A stretch of DNA of 64,000 nucleotides from Cystobacter fuscus DSM 2262 (GCF_000335475.2 NZ_ANAH02000013.1:248001-312000), one strand, 5' to 3'; positions 34,062 to 41,925 are shown, counted from the first letter of the stretch. Numbers and translations: made by a program. The notes: a model not told the origin generated them from the sequence alone.

Positions 34062-35491
34062 CAGACCCATCGACGACTACCCTTCCCCGTGGCCGCATCC
34101 TGGTGGTGGATGACCAGCGCAACATGCGCGCCACCACCGCGCTGCTCCTGCGCTCCGAGGGCTACTTCGTGCTCGAGGCCGCCACGGGCGAGGAGGCACT
34201 GCAGATCCTGTCGGGCGGCCGCGTGGAGCTGATGCTGACCGACCTGAAGATGGAGCCCATGGATGGGCTCACCCTGCTCAAGAAGGCGCTGGAGGTGTCG
34301 CCTCGCCTGCAGGTCATCATGATGACGGCGTTCGGCTCCATCGAGAGCGCCGTGGAGGCCATGCGCCAGGGGGCGTTCGACTACGTCACCAAGCCCTTCA
34401 AGGAAGGGGAGCTGCGCTACCGGGTGGAGCGGGCGCAGGAGCGGGCGCGGTTGCAGGCCACGGTGGACATGCTGGCCGGCGAGTTCAACGAGCGTCACGG
34501 CTTGAGCGCGCTGGTGGGCCGCAGTCCGGCGATGCTCGAGCTGACGTCGAGGCTGATGCGCGTGGCGCAGAGTGACGCCACGGTGCTGGTGCAGGGCGAG
34601 AGCGGCACGGGCAAGGAGCTCGTCGCGCGCGCGGTGCACGCGCACAGCCGGCGCAAGGCCCTGCCCTTCGTGCCCGTCAACTGCGCCGCCATTTCCGAGT
34701 CGCTGTTGGAGAGCGAGCTGTTCGGCCACGCCAAGGGCGCCTTCACGGGCGCGGTGCGGGCCCGCCGGGGTCTGGTGGAGGAGGCGGACGGGGGCACGCT
34801 CTTCATCGACGAGGTGACGGAGACGACGCCCGCCTTCCAGTCCAAGCTGCTGCGCACGCTGCAGGACGGCGAGGTGCGGCGCGTGGGCGAGTCCACCGCG
34901 GTGAAGGTGGACGTGCGCATCGTCGCCGCCACCAACCGGGACATCGAGTTGGAGGTGCAGGAGAAGCGCTTCCGGCAGGATCTCTACTACCGGCTCAACG
35001 TGGTGACCCTGCGGGTGCCTCCGCTGCGCGAGCGGCTGGAGGACGTGCCCGCGCTGGCCGAGCACTTCCTCAAGCGCGCCAATGCGCGCAGCCCCAACCC
35101 CAAGCGCCTGTCGGCGACGGCGGTGGAGCACCTGATGGGCCACAGCTTCCCGGGCAACGTCCGGGAGCTGGAGAACCTGGTGGAGCAGGCGGCGGCGCTG
35201 TCCGAGGGCGAGGAGCTGCTCCCGGAGGACTTTCCCCTGCGCCCCAATGCCCGAGTGGGTGGGGCCCTGGGGGCGCCGCCCGCGCCGCTCACCACGGACG
35301 CGAGTTCCCGCGTGCCCACGCTGGCCGAGGCGGTGGAGGAGGCCGAGCGGCGGGCGATCGCCCAGGCCTTGGAGCGCTACGCGATGGATCTGGGCCGCGT
35401 GGCCGAGGAGCTGGCCGTCTCCTCCACCACGCTGTGGCGGAAGATGAAGCGCCTCAACCTCCGTCCACCTGGAGGAGAACATCGGGAGTGA
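34058..35491 (+). CDS. NtrC-type sigma-54-dependent response regulator
   Basis: 477 residues from GTG 34058. Receiver ~12-125 with acidic pocket DD (18-19), phospho-acceptor Asp62 in LMLTDLKMEP, Lys in VTKPF. AAA+ domain ~145-375: Walker A GESGTGKE, the sigma-54-contacting GAFTGA loop intact (KGAFTGAVRARRG), Walker B GGTLFIDEV, and R-fingers in RFRQDLYYRLN. C-terminal Fis-type HTH ~430-470 (AIAQALERYAMDLGRVAEELAVSSTTLWRKMKRLNL). It must activate -24/-12 promoters; the nearest are the two small-RNA promoters beginning 173 bp after its stop, each with an upstream dyad. The start overlaps the kinase stop. Confidence 0.95.
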   Translation: MTDPSTTTLPRGRILVVDDQRNMRATTALLLRSEGYFVLEAATGEEALQILSGGRVELMLTDLKMEPMDGLTLLKKALEVSPRLQVIMMTAFGSIESAVEAMRQGAFDYVTKPFKEGELRYRVERAQERARLQATVDMLAGEFNERHGLSALVGRSPAMLELTSRLMRVAQSDATVLVQGESGTGKELVARAVHAHSRRKALPFVPVNCAAISESLLESELFGHAKGAFTGAVRARRGLVEEADGGTLFIDEVTETTPAFQSKLLRTLQDGEVRRVGESTAVKVDVRIVAATNRDIELEVQEKRFRQDLYYRLNVVTLRVPPLRERLEDVPALAEHFLKRANARSPNPKRLSATAVEHLMGHSFPGNVRELENLVEQAAALSEGEELLPEDFPLRPNARVGGALGAPPAPLTTDASSRVPTLAEAVEEAERRAIAQALERYAMDLGRVAEELAVSSTTLWRKMKRLNLRPPGGEHRE

Positions 35492-35570
35492 CAGCGGAGC
35501 TGCAAGGGCCGTTCAATGATGAAAACTGGAACCCCCCGGGATGACAGCGGATTTGCAGCGCTGAAAACGG
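35492..35570. repeat. Upstream control region of the small-RNA pair, degenerate repeats
   Basis: TGACAGCGGA occurs twice (35489-35498, overlapping the regulator's stop, and 35542-35551), 53 bp apart. Each copy is followed by a half-site-like AGCTGCAA or ATTTGCAG. TGCAGCGCTGAAAACGG (35554-35570) recurs with two changes as TGCAGAGCTGAAAGCGG (35901-35917) in the second unit. These look like clustered binding half-sites related to the better dyads at 35571 and 35886. Confidence 0.4.
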
Positions 35571-35586
35571 ATTGCAGCCGTGCAAT
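35571..35586. promoter_or_regulatory. Enhancer-like dyad, unit 1
   Basis: ATTGCAGCCGTGCAAT: 6-bp inverted arms ATTGCA/TGCAAT around four bases. Its centre is ~87 bp upstream of the -24 GG at 35665. It matches the dyad of unit 2 in 12 of 16 bases, including both full arms. A candidate binding site for an NtrC-type activator, most simply the one encoded immediately upstream. Confidence 0.55.
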
Positions 35587-35663
35587 GCCGGAAGGAGCCC
35601 CTCGGGGAGGCGAGTGCCGCTCAAGTCCTTGAAATGACGGGGCTTTGAGGCGGCGGGGAGGGC

Positions 35664-35679
35664 TGGCATGCAGCGTGCT
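35664..35679 (+). promoter_or_regulatory. Sigma-54 promoter of small RNA 1
   Basis: TGGCATGCAGCGTGCT has the invariant GG-N10-GC (GG 35665-35666, GC 35677-35678) and close agreement with TGGCACG-N4-TTGCW. The expected transcription start is near 35690. Confidence 0.75.
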
Positions 35680-35689
35680 AGAGGTTGGA

Positions 35690-35814
35690 GTCAGAACGCG
35701 CTGATGTGGCGCTGAAGAGGTTCCCCCCCACCGCTTCAGTGTCTCCGGTGTGCTTCCTTTAGAAGAACCCGCGGCCCGGTACCCTCTTCGAGGGTTCCGG
35801 GCCGTCTTCTTTTT
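35690..35814 (+). ncRNA. pxr: Pxr-like small RNA, copy 1
   Basis: About 125 nt from the predicted sigma-54 start to the end of the U-run. A hairpin CTGAAG/CTTCAG (35712-35717 with 35734-35739) shows a loop with seven consecutive C (35723-35729). A second segment leads to the terminator. The 17-nt core AGGTTCCCCCCCACCGC is identical in copy 2. From memory, Pxr is a Cystobacterineae small RNA that represses fruiting-body development in M. xanthus during growth, lies downstream of a sigma-54 regulator gene, and its known evolved mutation hits a run of seven cytosines. The length, C7 run and neighbour all fit. The C-rich loop could pair with G-rich ribosome sites of targets. There is no open frame with a ribosome site. 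Confidence 0.75.
35761..35814 (+). terminator. Intrinsic terminator of small RNA 1
   Basis: CGGCCCGG (35772-35779) pairs with CCGGGCCG (35797-35804). The stem continues after one mismatch as ACCCTC/GAGGGT with a TTC loop, then TCTTCTTTTT. AGAAGA before the stem can also pair with TCTTCT. Confidence 0.85.
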
Positions 35815-35885
35815 GGGCCTCGGGCGCTGATCCAACCCCGCCTCCCGGGAGGGAAGGACTGGGGGCTTTTCACATGTGAAAGGCG

Positions 35886-35901
35886 ATTGCAGGGCTGCAA
35901 T
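35886..35901. promoter_or_regulatory. Enhancer-like dyad, unit 2
   Basis: ATTGCAGGGCTGCAAT: perfect 7-bp arms around two bases. Its centre is ~97 bp upstream of the -24 GG at 35990, ten bases further than in unit 1, so on the same face of the helix. A 10-bp palindrome TTCACATGTGAA (35869-35880 region) lies just upstream. Confidence 0.6.
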
Positions 35902-35988
35902 GCAGAGCTGAAAGCGGCCCGGCTCCCATGCCTCCGCCCTGGAGGCCAAGTCCTCGGAATCCCTTGGGTTTTATGTGGAAGGGAGGGG

Positions 35989-36004
35989 TGGCATGGGGCG
36001 TGCT
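35989..36004 (+). promoter_or_regulatory. Sigma-54 promoter of small RNA 2
   Basis: TGGCATGGGGCGTGCT with GG-N10-GC (GG 35990-35991, GC 36002-36003). It differs from the unit 1 promoter at only two positions of the 16, both in the variable spacer. The expected start is near 36015. Confidence 0.75.
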
Positions 36005-36014
36005 AAAGCATAGA

Positions 36015-36137
36015 CCCGGAGCACGTCGGAGCTGGTCGAAGGAGGTTCCCCCCCACCGCCTTCAGCCCTCCAGATGGCTTCTGAGAAGAACCCGCGGCCC
36101 GGTAGCCCTTTCTGAGGGCTCCGGGCCGTCTTCTTTT
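36015..36137 (+). ncRNA. pxr: Pxr-like small RNA, copy 2
   Basis: About 123 nt, a tandem paralog of copy 1, 325 bp downstream of it. It shares the identical 17-nt core (36043-36059) with the C7 run in the loop of a GAAGG/CCTTC hairpin (36038-36042 with 36059-36063), and a 21-nt identical block (36084-36104) leading into the terminator. The 5' third and the segment between the two hairpins have diverged strongly, so the copies may have different targets or stability. It has its own sigma-54 promoter and dyad, so it is a full duplication of a transcription unit, not just a repeat. Confidence 0.75.
36084..36137 (+). terminator. Intrinsic terminator of small RNA 2
   Basis: CGGCCCGG (36095-36102) pairs with CCGGGCCG (36121-36128). 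The upper stem is AGCCCT/AGGGCT, where copy 1 has ACCCTC/GAGGGT: both strands changed and pairing is kept. TCTTCTTTT follows. Confidence 0.85.
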
Positions 36138-36380
36138 CATCGCTCCTGGGTCTGCCGTGGAGGGCTCCTTCACCCACACGCTGCTCCGGCCCTTCCTGGT
36201 GCTCGAGGCGAGGCCGCTGGCGGGTCTGCCCGCGGTGGACACCTTTCGTCGGATTGGCGCCAAGCTGGATCGATTCCCCTCGCGTCCGTTCACGCCCTCA
36301 CTGTGGCGTCTGCCGGCTCCGAGAGGTCCGGGCGGTGCGGAACGGGGAGTGCGTCCGGCGGGGCGCTCGAGTGCCGGAAC
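36138..36380. other. Non-coding spacer between small RNA 2 and the nuo operon terminator
   Basis: I see no gene, hairpin or promoter here. A plus-strand open frame (36157-36417) exists but has no ribosome site or family resemblance and runs through the nuoN terminator, so I do not call it. It could be a decayed gene. Confidence 0.5.
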
Positions 36381-36411
36381 GAAAACGCCCGGGCGTGAGC
36401 CGCCCGGGCGT
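36381..36411 (-). terminator. Intrinsic terminator of the nuo operon
   Basis: Read on the minus strand, ACGCCCGGGCG and CGCCCGGGCGT (11 bp) close a 5-nt loop and are followed by TTTTCGTT. It lies 25 bases after the nuoN stop and shields the small-RNA region from convergent read-through. Confidence 0.8.
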
Positions 36412-36435
36412 GGGTGAAACGAAGGCCGCGCGACT

Positions 36436-37995
36436 TCAGCGGTTGAGCAGGCTGCCGGCCTGGGCGATCCACTCGGTGAGGGGCCCGGGCAGGATGCCCA
36501 GCAGCACCACGGCGGCGGTGGAGATGATGAGCGCCAGCTCCGTCATCCAGGCCCGCTCCAGCGGGTGGGCGCCTTCGGGGACCGGGCGCATGTACATGTA
36601 GACGACCACGCGCAGGTAGTAATAGGCGCCGGCCGCGCTGGAGAGCACCGCGACGATGGTGAGCCCGACGAGGCCCACGTCCACCGCGGCGCGGAAGAGC
36701 AGGAGCTTGCCGAGGAAGCCGACGGTGGGCGGAATGCCGGCGAGCGACAGCATGAAGGCGGCCATGGCGAAGGCCCAACCCGGCCGGCGCTGGGCCAGTC
36801 CGCTCAGGCGCTCCAGGTCCCACGCGGTGCCCCGCTCCTCGTCCTCGCGGCGCTCCAGGAGGGAGACGATGCCGAAGGCCCCGATCGCCGTGACGGCGTA
36901 GGCGAGCAGGTAGAAGAGGATGCCGCGCAGGGCCTCCACGCGTGCGGTGGCCTCGACACTGGCGCCGGTGAGCGACGTGGGTCCGAGCAGCTGGAACTGC
37001 TGGCCGGGCTGCACGACGAAGAGGGCGGCCACGCCCAGCAGCAGATAGCCGGCGTGGGCGATGGAGGAGTAGGCCAGCATGCGCTTGACGTTGCGCTGCG
37101 GGATGGCGAGCAGGTTGCCGCCCACCATGGTGAGCAACGCCAGGGTGGAGAACAGGGCGAAGGGCAGCTTGCCGTTGATGCCGCTGCCCACGGTGACGAA
37201 CACGCGCACGAGCGCCACGAAGGCGGCGGCCTTCACGCCCGCGCTCATGAGCGCGGTGACGGGAGTGGGCGCGCCCTCGTAGACGTCCGGCGTCCACATG
37301 TGGAAGGGCACCGCGGCCACCTTGAAGGCGAAGCCCGCGGCCACCAGCACCGCGCCCGTGTAGACGAGCGCCGCGTGGCTCTCCATCGCGTCGCGCAGCG
37401 GCTGCGCCATGTTCGACAGCAGCGTGGTGCCCGTGGCGCCGTACAAGAGCGCCGCGCCGTAGAGCAGCACCGCTGAGGAGAAGGCGCCGAGGATGAAGTA
37501 CTTGAAGCCCGCCTCGCTCGGCCGCGTGCCACGCCGCAGGAAGCTCGTGAGCGCGTACGTGGAGATGGACAGCACCTCGATGTTGATGAAGACGGTGATG
37601 AGCTCGTTGGACATACCCAACAGGCTCATGCCCGCGCCCGCGAAGAGCATCAGCGCGTAGAACTCACCGCGCTCGGCGCCCCGGCGGCGCAGGAAGCCCG
37701 CCGAGGTGAGCGTGGCCAGCGCCAGCGACACACAGACGATGAAGGTCAGGAAGCTGGAGAAGGGATCCAACGCGCCGAAGCCGAGGAACACCTCGCGCGC
37801 GGGCTCGACCAGCAACTGCAGCGACACGCCGCCGGCGATGACGGCCGTGAGGCTGGCCAGCACCGCCTGGTAGCCGCGGGTGGAGCCCGCGGAGAGGAAC
37901 ACCTCCGAGAGCAGCAGGATGCACGCGCCCAGCACCAGGATGAACGCGGGAATCAGGGGAAGGAAGTCTGCCGAGGTGAGGGTGGGCAGGTTCAT
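36436..37995 (-). CDS. nuoN: NADH-quinone oxidoreductase subunit N
   Basis: 519 residues with ~14 membrane helices; one of three antiporter-like proton-pumping subunits of complex I. The start ATG 37995 (MNLPTLTSADFLPLIPAFILVLGACILLL) is standard. Seen: the TM5 glutamate helix NELITVFINIEVLSISTYALTSF and a Lys in GFKYFILGAFSSAVLLYGAALLYG, plus SIAHAGYLLLG. It starts 16 bp after nuoM and is the last gene of the operon, followed by an intrinsic terminator. Confidence 0.96.
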   Translation of the reverse strand: MNLPTLTSADFLPLIPAFILVLGACILLLSEVFLSAGSTRGYQAVLASLTAVIAGGVSLQLLVEPAREVFLGFGALDPFSSFLTFIVCVSLALATLTSAGFLRRRGAERGEFYALMLFAGAGMSLLGMSNELITVFINIEVLSISTYALTSFLRRGTRPSEAGFKYFILGAFSSAVLLYGAALLYGATGTTLLSNMAQPLRDAMESHAALVYTGAVLVAAGFAFKVAAVPFHMWTPDVYEGAPTPVTALMSAGVKAAAFVALVRVFVTVGSGINGKLPFALFSTLALLTMVGGNLLAIPQRNVKRMLAYSSIAHAGYLLLGVAALFVVQPGQQFQLLGPTSLTGASVEATARVEALRGILFYLLAYAVTAIGAFGIVSLLERREDEERGTAWDLERLSGLAQRRPGWAFAMAAFMLSLAGIPPTVGFLGKLLLFRAAVDVGLVGLTIVAVLSSAAGAYYYLRVVVYMYMRPVPEGAHPLERAWMTELALIISTAAVVLLGILPGPLTEWIAQAGSLLNR

Positions 37996-38011
37996 GATGG
38001 AAGGCTTTCGG

Positions 38012-39691
38012 CTAACGCCGGTCGGCGAGCGGACCCGCCGGCTGGGCATGAGGGGCGGCGGCCTCGCCGGAGGGGGGCAGGCCCATCACGTTGATGCGCA
38101 CGTCGGCGGGCTGGACCTGGCTGCCGGGCGCGCCCAGGCTGGCGCGGCTGACGAAGCGCTCGGTGGCGGGGTTGATGCGATCGAGGAAGGGCTGGGGCTT
38201 GAGGCCCATGACGACCACGAGCACCACGAAGGGCAGCACCGTGACGAGCTCGCGCGCGTTGAGGTCCGTCAGGTTCTGGTTGTCGCGGTGGGTGAGGGGC
38301 CCGAAGAAGACCTTCTGCACCATCCACAGCATGTACGCCGCGCCCAGGATGACGCCCAGCGTGGCGAAGACGCCGAAGCCCAGGCTCAGGTTGCTCTTGA
38401 AGGTCCCCAGCAGCACGAGGAACTCGCCCACGAAGCTGTTGGTGCCCGGCACCGCCACGGACGAGAACGTCATGATGAGGAAGGCCGTCGTGTACACCGG
38501 CACCACCTTGGCGATGCCACCGTAGTCGGACATCAGCCGCGTCTGCCGCCGCTCGTGCAGCAGGCCGAACAGGAGGAAGAGCGCGCCGGTGGCCACTCCG
38601 TGGTTGAGCATCTGGTAGGCGCTTCCACTGGCGCCCTCGCTGGTGAGCGCCACGAGGCCCAGCATGCAGTAGCCCAGGTGGCTCACCGACGAGTAGGCGA
38701 TGAGCTTCTTGATATCGCGCTGCGCCAGGCACATGAGCGCGCCGTAGACGATTCCCACCACCGCGAGCGCCGCCAGCACGGGCCGCACCTGGTGCATCGC
38801 CGCGGGGAAGAAGGGGATGGCGTAGCGCCAGAAGCCATAGACGCCGATCTTCGCCATGACGGCGGACAGGAGGATGGTGCCTCCGGTGGGCGCCTGCACG
38901 TAGGCATCCGGCAGCCAGGTGTGCAGCGGCCACATGGGCACCTTGATGGCGAACGCCAGCGCGAAGGCCGCGAACATCCAGGGGCCCCAGCGGTACAGCG
39001 CGCCCGCCATGCCGGTGAGCCGCCCACAGTCCTCGCCGCACGTGGCGAGCTGCCGGTTGGCCTCCACCAGGCTGTTGTAGATCGCGGCGTAGTCGAAGGA
39101 GCGCGTGCCGGCCGTGCCGCTGATGAAGTACAGGGCGACGATGGCCACCAGCATCAGCAGCGAGCCCGCCAGCGTGTAGAGGAAGAACTTCACCGCCGCC
39201 GCCTGGCGATCCTCGCCCCCCCACACCCCCACCAGCAGGTACATGGGGATGAGCATGGCCTCCCAGAAGACGTAGAAGAGCAGCACGTCCAGCGACACCA
39301 GCGCGCCCATCATCGCCACCTGCAAGAGCAGCAGGGCGATGTGGAACTCCTTCACACGCTCGGTGATGGCCGTGCGCGACGCCAGCACCACCAGGGGCCC
39401 GATGAACACGGTGAGCAGCACGAGGCTGATGGACAGTCCGTCCACGCCGACGTGGTAGCTCACGCCCAGTTGCTCCAGCCACCGCACGCGGTACTCGAGC
39501 TGGAACTCGGGGCCGGCGGGCTCGAAGCGCAGGTAGGCCCAGGCGCCGAGCGCCAGGTCCACCAACATGCCGATGAGAGTGATCGCGCGCACCTGTCCGC
39601 GCTCGCCCGCGGGCAGCAGGCACAGGAGCGCCACGAAGAGCAGCGGCAGGTAGACGACGATGTTGAGCAGATGGGTGTCGAAGAGGCTCAC
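38012..39691 (-). CDS. nuoM: NADH-quinone oxidoreductase subunit M
   Basis: 559 residues, ~14 helices. Antiporter-like core: VSLDVLLFYVFWEAMLIPMYLLVGVWGG (key Glu in FWEAML), AAVKFFLYTLAGSLLMLVAI (Lys), FAIKVPMWPLHTWLPDAYVQAPTGGTILLSAVMAKIG and YSSVSHLGYCMLGL. Start is GTG 39691 overlapping the nuoL stop (GTGA), which agrees with the expected N-terminus; longer frames upstream overlap nuoL antiparallel frames only. A Pro/Ala-rich C-terminal tail of ~35 residues (SGEAAAPHAQPAGPLADRR) extends beyond the usual end. Confidence 0.96.
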   Translation of the reverse strand: MSLFDTHLLNIVVYLPLLFVALLCLLPAGERGQVRAITLIGMLVDLALGAWAYLRFEPAGPEFQLEYRVRWLEQLGVSYHVGVDGLSISLVLLTVFIGPLVVLASRTAITERVKEFHIALLLLQVAMMGALVSLDVLLFYVFWEAMLIPMYLLVGVWGGEDRQAAAVKFFLYTLAGSLLMLVAIVALYFISGTAGTRSFDYAAIYNSLVEANRQLATCGEDCGRLTGMAGALYRWGPWMFAAFALAFAIKVPMWPLHTWLPDAYVQAPTGGTILLSAVMAKIGVYGFWRYAIPFFPAAMHQVRPVLAALAVVGIVYGALMCLAQRDIKKLIAYSSVSHLGYCMLGLVALTSEGASGSAYQMLNHGVATGALFLLFGLLHERRQTRLMSDYGGIAKVVPVYTTAFLIMTFSSVAVPGTNSFVGEFLVLLGTFKSNLSLGFGVFATLGVILGAAYMLWMVQKVFFGPLTHRDNQNLTDLNARELVTVLPFVVLVVVMGLKPQPFLDRINPATERFVSRASLGAPGSQVQPADVRINVMGLPPSGEAAAPHAQPAGPLADRR

Positions 39692-41925
39692 TGCAGCACC
39701 TGGATGATCGCGTAAACCGCACCGCCGAGCAGGGCCAGGGCCATCACCGCGGCATAGGCCTGGGCATCTCCCGTCTGCGCGTAGCGCAGCGCGCCGCCCA
39801 CGCGGGCCGTGACCCACGCCGTGCCGCGCACCAACACTGTGTCGATGAGCATGGTGTCCACCAGCTTGAACAGCAGGACACCGAGGTTCTTCACCGGCCG
39901 GATGATCAGGAAGGTGTAGACCTCATCCACATAGAACTTGTTCTGCGTGAAGCGGCGCACCTCGCGGGCGAACGCCGGCGCCGGCTGACCCACCCGGCTC
40001 GGGTAGTACTTCAGGTAGGCGAACGCCGCCGCTCCGCCGCCCACCAGCGCCACGACCCAGGCGATGAGGTAGTCGGCCATGGTGGGCAGGCTGTGGTCCA
40101 GCGTCACCAGCGCGCCGCGCGAGGCGATGCGCTCGGCGCTGGCGAACACCGGGCCGAGGAAGTTCTCCATCACCGGCTGCGGGCCGTTGCGGCTGGGCAT
40201 GAGGGGCAGCGCGTACGCGAGCGACACCACGCTCAGGATGGCCAGGATGACCAGGGGCACCGTCATGTACCCGGAGCTCTCGTGGGCGTGCTCGGTCTTC
40301 GCCTCGGCCGAGCGCTTGCCCTCGAAGGTGAGCACGTACAGGCGGGTCATGTAGAAGGCCGTGCACGCCGCGATGACGAGCCCCACCGCGTAGAGCAGCG
40401 TGGAGGCCGACTCGAAGCCGTGCAGGTGGTTGTGGTGCACGCCGTGCAGCAGGGCGTCCTTGGAGAAGAAGCCGGAGAAGGGCGCGATGCCGGTGATGGC
40501 CAGGGTGGCGATGAGGAAGGTGGACCACGTCCACGTCATCTCGTGGCGCAGCCCGCCCAGCTTCTTGATGTCCGTCTCGTCGCCGTTGCCGTGCATCACG
40601 CTGCCGGCGCCCAGGAAGAGGCAGGCCTTGAAGAAGGCGTGGGTGACCAGGTGCAGCACCGCCGCCCAGAAGATGCCCATGCCCACGCCCATGAACATCA
40701 GGCCCAGCTGCGACACCGTGGAGTAGGCGAGCACCTTCTTGATGTCGTCCTGCGCGAACGCGATGAGCGCCGCGAGGAGGGCGGTGAAGGCGCCGATGAT
40801 GGCCACCACCAGCATGGCCGTGGGGCTGAGCACCAGCAGGTAGCTCATGCGGCAGAACAGGTAGACGCCCGCGGTCACCATCGTCGCCGCGTGGATGAGG
40901 GCGGAGACGGGCGTGGGGCCGGCCATGGCGTCCGGCAGCCACACGTACAGCGGGAACTGGGCGCTCTTGCCCGCCGCGCCCAGGAGGAACAAGAGCAGCG
41001 CCGCCGTCAGCACGCCGCCAAAGGTGCGGCCCGCCAGCGGACCCGCCTGGATGGACGTCTGCAGGGTGAGCGCGTTGGGCGCCTTGTCGCTCGAGGCGGG
41101 CACCGAGTTGGCCATCACCTCCAGCCCCTGGAAGGCCAGGGGGCCCTTCATCGCCAGGCCCTCGCGGAAGCGCGTCTGGGCGGCCTCGGGGTTGATGCCC
41201 ACCGGGGCGAAGTTGCTCGTGCCCGCCTGGTTGTTGAACGCCCCCACCAGCAACACGATGAGGAAGGAGCCGATGAGGAAGGCGAAGTCGCCGATGCGGT
41301 TGGCGATGAACGCCTTGCGGCCCGCCCACGCCTTGGCCGCGTCGGTGTACCAGAAGCCGATGAGCAGGTAGCTGGCGAGGCCCACGCCCTCCCAGCCCAC
41401 GAACAGCAGGACGAGGTTGTCGGCGAGCACCAGCGTGAGCATCGCCGCGATGAAGAGGTTGAGGTAGGCGAAGTAGCGCCAGGGGCTCTCGTCGTGCTCC
41501 ATGTAGCTCGTGGAGTACACGTGGATGAGGAAGCCCACGCCGGTGATGACCAGCAGCATGATGCCCGACAGGTGGTCCACCACCAGGCCGAGGTTCACCC
41601 GGAAGTCACCGGCGGCGAACCAGATGCCATAGTCGTACCCGAGCGCGTAGCGGATGGCGCTGGCGGAGAAGGCGCTCTCCATGGCCACCGGCGTGCCGCC
41701 CGACGGCGCGTGGTTGACGCACCAGAAGGCCAGCACGGACAGCGCGAAGGAGCCGGCCACCATCGCGCACGCGATGAGGTTCACGTTGGCGCGGCCCAGC
41801 TTCTTGCCGAACACGCCGCACACGAACGCGCCCAGCAGCGGCAGTGCGATGATGAGCCACAACGACTGCGCGAAGACGGCGGGCTCCACCGGCGCGGTCA
41901 TGAAGAATGACTTGAGGGCATCCAT
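39688..41925 (-). CDS. nuoL: NADH-quinone oxidoreductase subunit L
   Basis: 745 residues, the largest antiporter-like pump subunit of complex I, with the long lateral C-terminal helix that spans the membrane arm. Motifs: GVGFLIHVYSTSYMEHDESPWRYFAYLNLFIAAM, LLFVGWEGVGLASYLLIGFW, KSAQFPLYVWLPDAMAGPTPVSALIHAATMVTAGVYL, DIKKVLAYSTVSQLGLMFMGVG. There is a ~70-residue loop (residues ~225-300) rich in Asn/Ser before the KSAQFPLY region, longer than usual. Start is ATG 41925, 45 bp after nuoK. Confidence 0.96.
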   Translation of the reverse strand: MDALKSFFMTAPVEPAVFAQSLWLIIALPLLGAFVCGVFGKKLGRANVNLIACAMVAGSFALSVLAFWCVNHAPSGGTPVAMESAFSASAIRYALGYDYGIWFAAGDFRVNLGLVVDHLSGIMLLVITGVGFLIHVYSTSYMEHDESPWRYFAYLNLFIAAMLTLVLADNLVLLFVGWEGVGLASYLLIGFWYTDAAKAWAGRKAFIANRIGDFAFLIGSFLIVLLVGAFNNQAGTSNFAPVGINPEAAQTRFREGLAMKGPLAFQGLEVMANSVPASSDKAPNALTLQTSIQAGPLAGRTFGGVLTAALLLFLLGAAGKSAQFPLYVWLPDAMAGPTPVSALIHAATMVTAGVYLFCRMSYLLVLSPTAMLVVAIIGAFTALLAALIAFAQDDIKKVLAYSTVSQLGLMFMGVGMGIFWAAVLHLVTHAFFKACLFLGAGSVMHGNGDETDIKKLGGLRHEMTWTWSTFLIATLAITGIAPFSGFFSKDALLHGVHHNHLHGFESASTLLYAVGLVIAACTAFYMTRLYVLTFEGKRSAEAKTEHAHESSGYMTVPLVILAILSVVSLAYALPLMPSRNGPQPVMENFLGPVFASAERIASRGALVTLDHSLPTMADYLIAWVVALVGGGAAAFAYLKYYPSRVGQPAPAFAREVRRFTQNKFYVDEVYTFLIIRPVKNLGVLLFKLVDTMLIDTVLVRGTAWVTARVGGALRYAQTGDAQAYAAVMALALLGGAVYAIIQVLQ

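Noticed and set aside
35664-36137. Reading the two repeated units as a mobile element or CRISPR-like repeat
   Set aside because: There are only two copies. Similarity is confined to promoter, core and terminator, and there are no inverted ends, target duplications or spacers.
35377-36417. Several short open frames across the small-RNA region on both strands
   Set aside because: They lack ribosome sites, cross the promoters and terminators, and have no protein-like composition. The RNA signals explain the region better.
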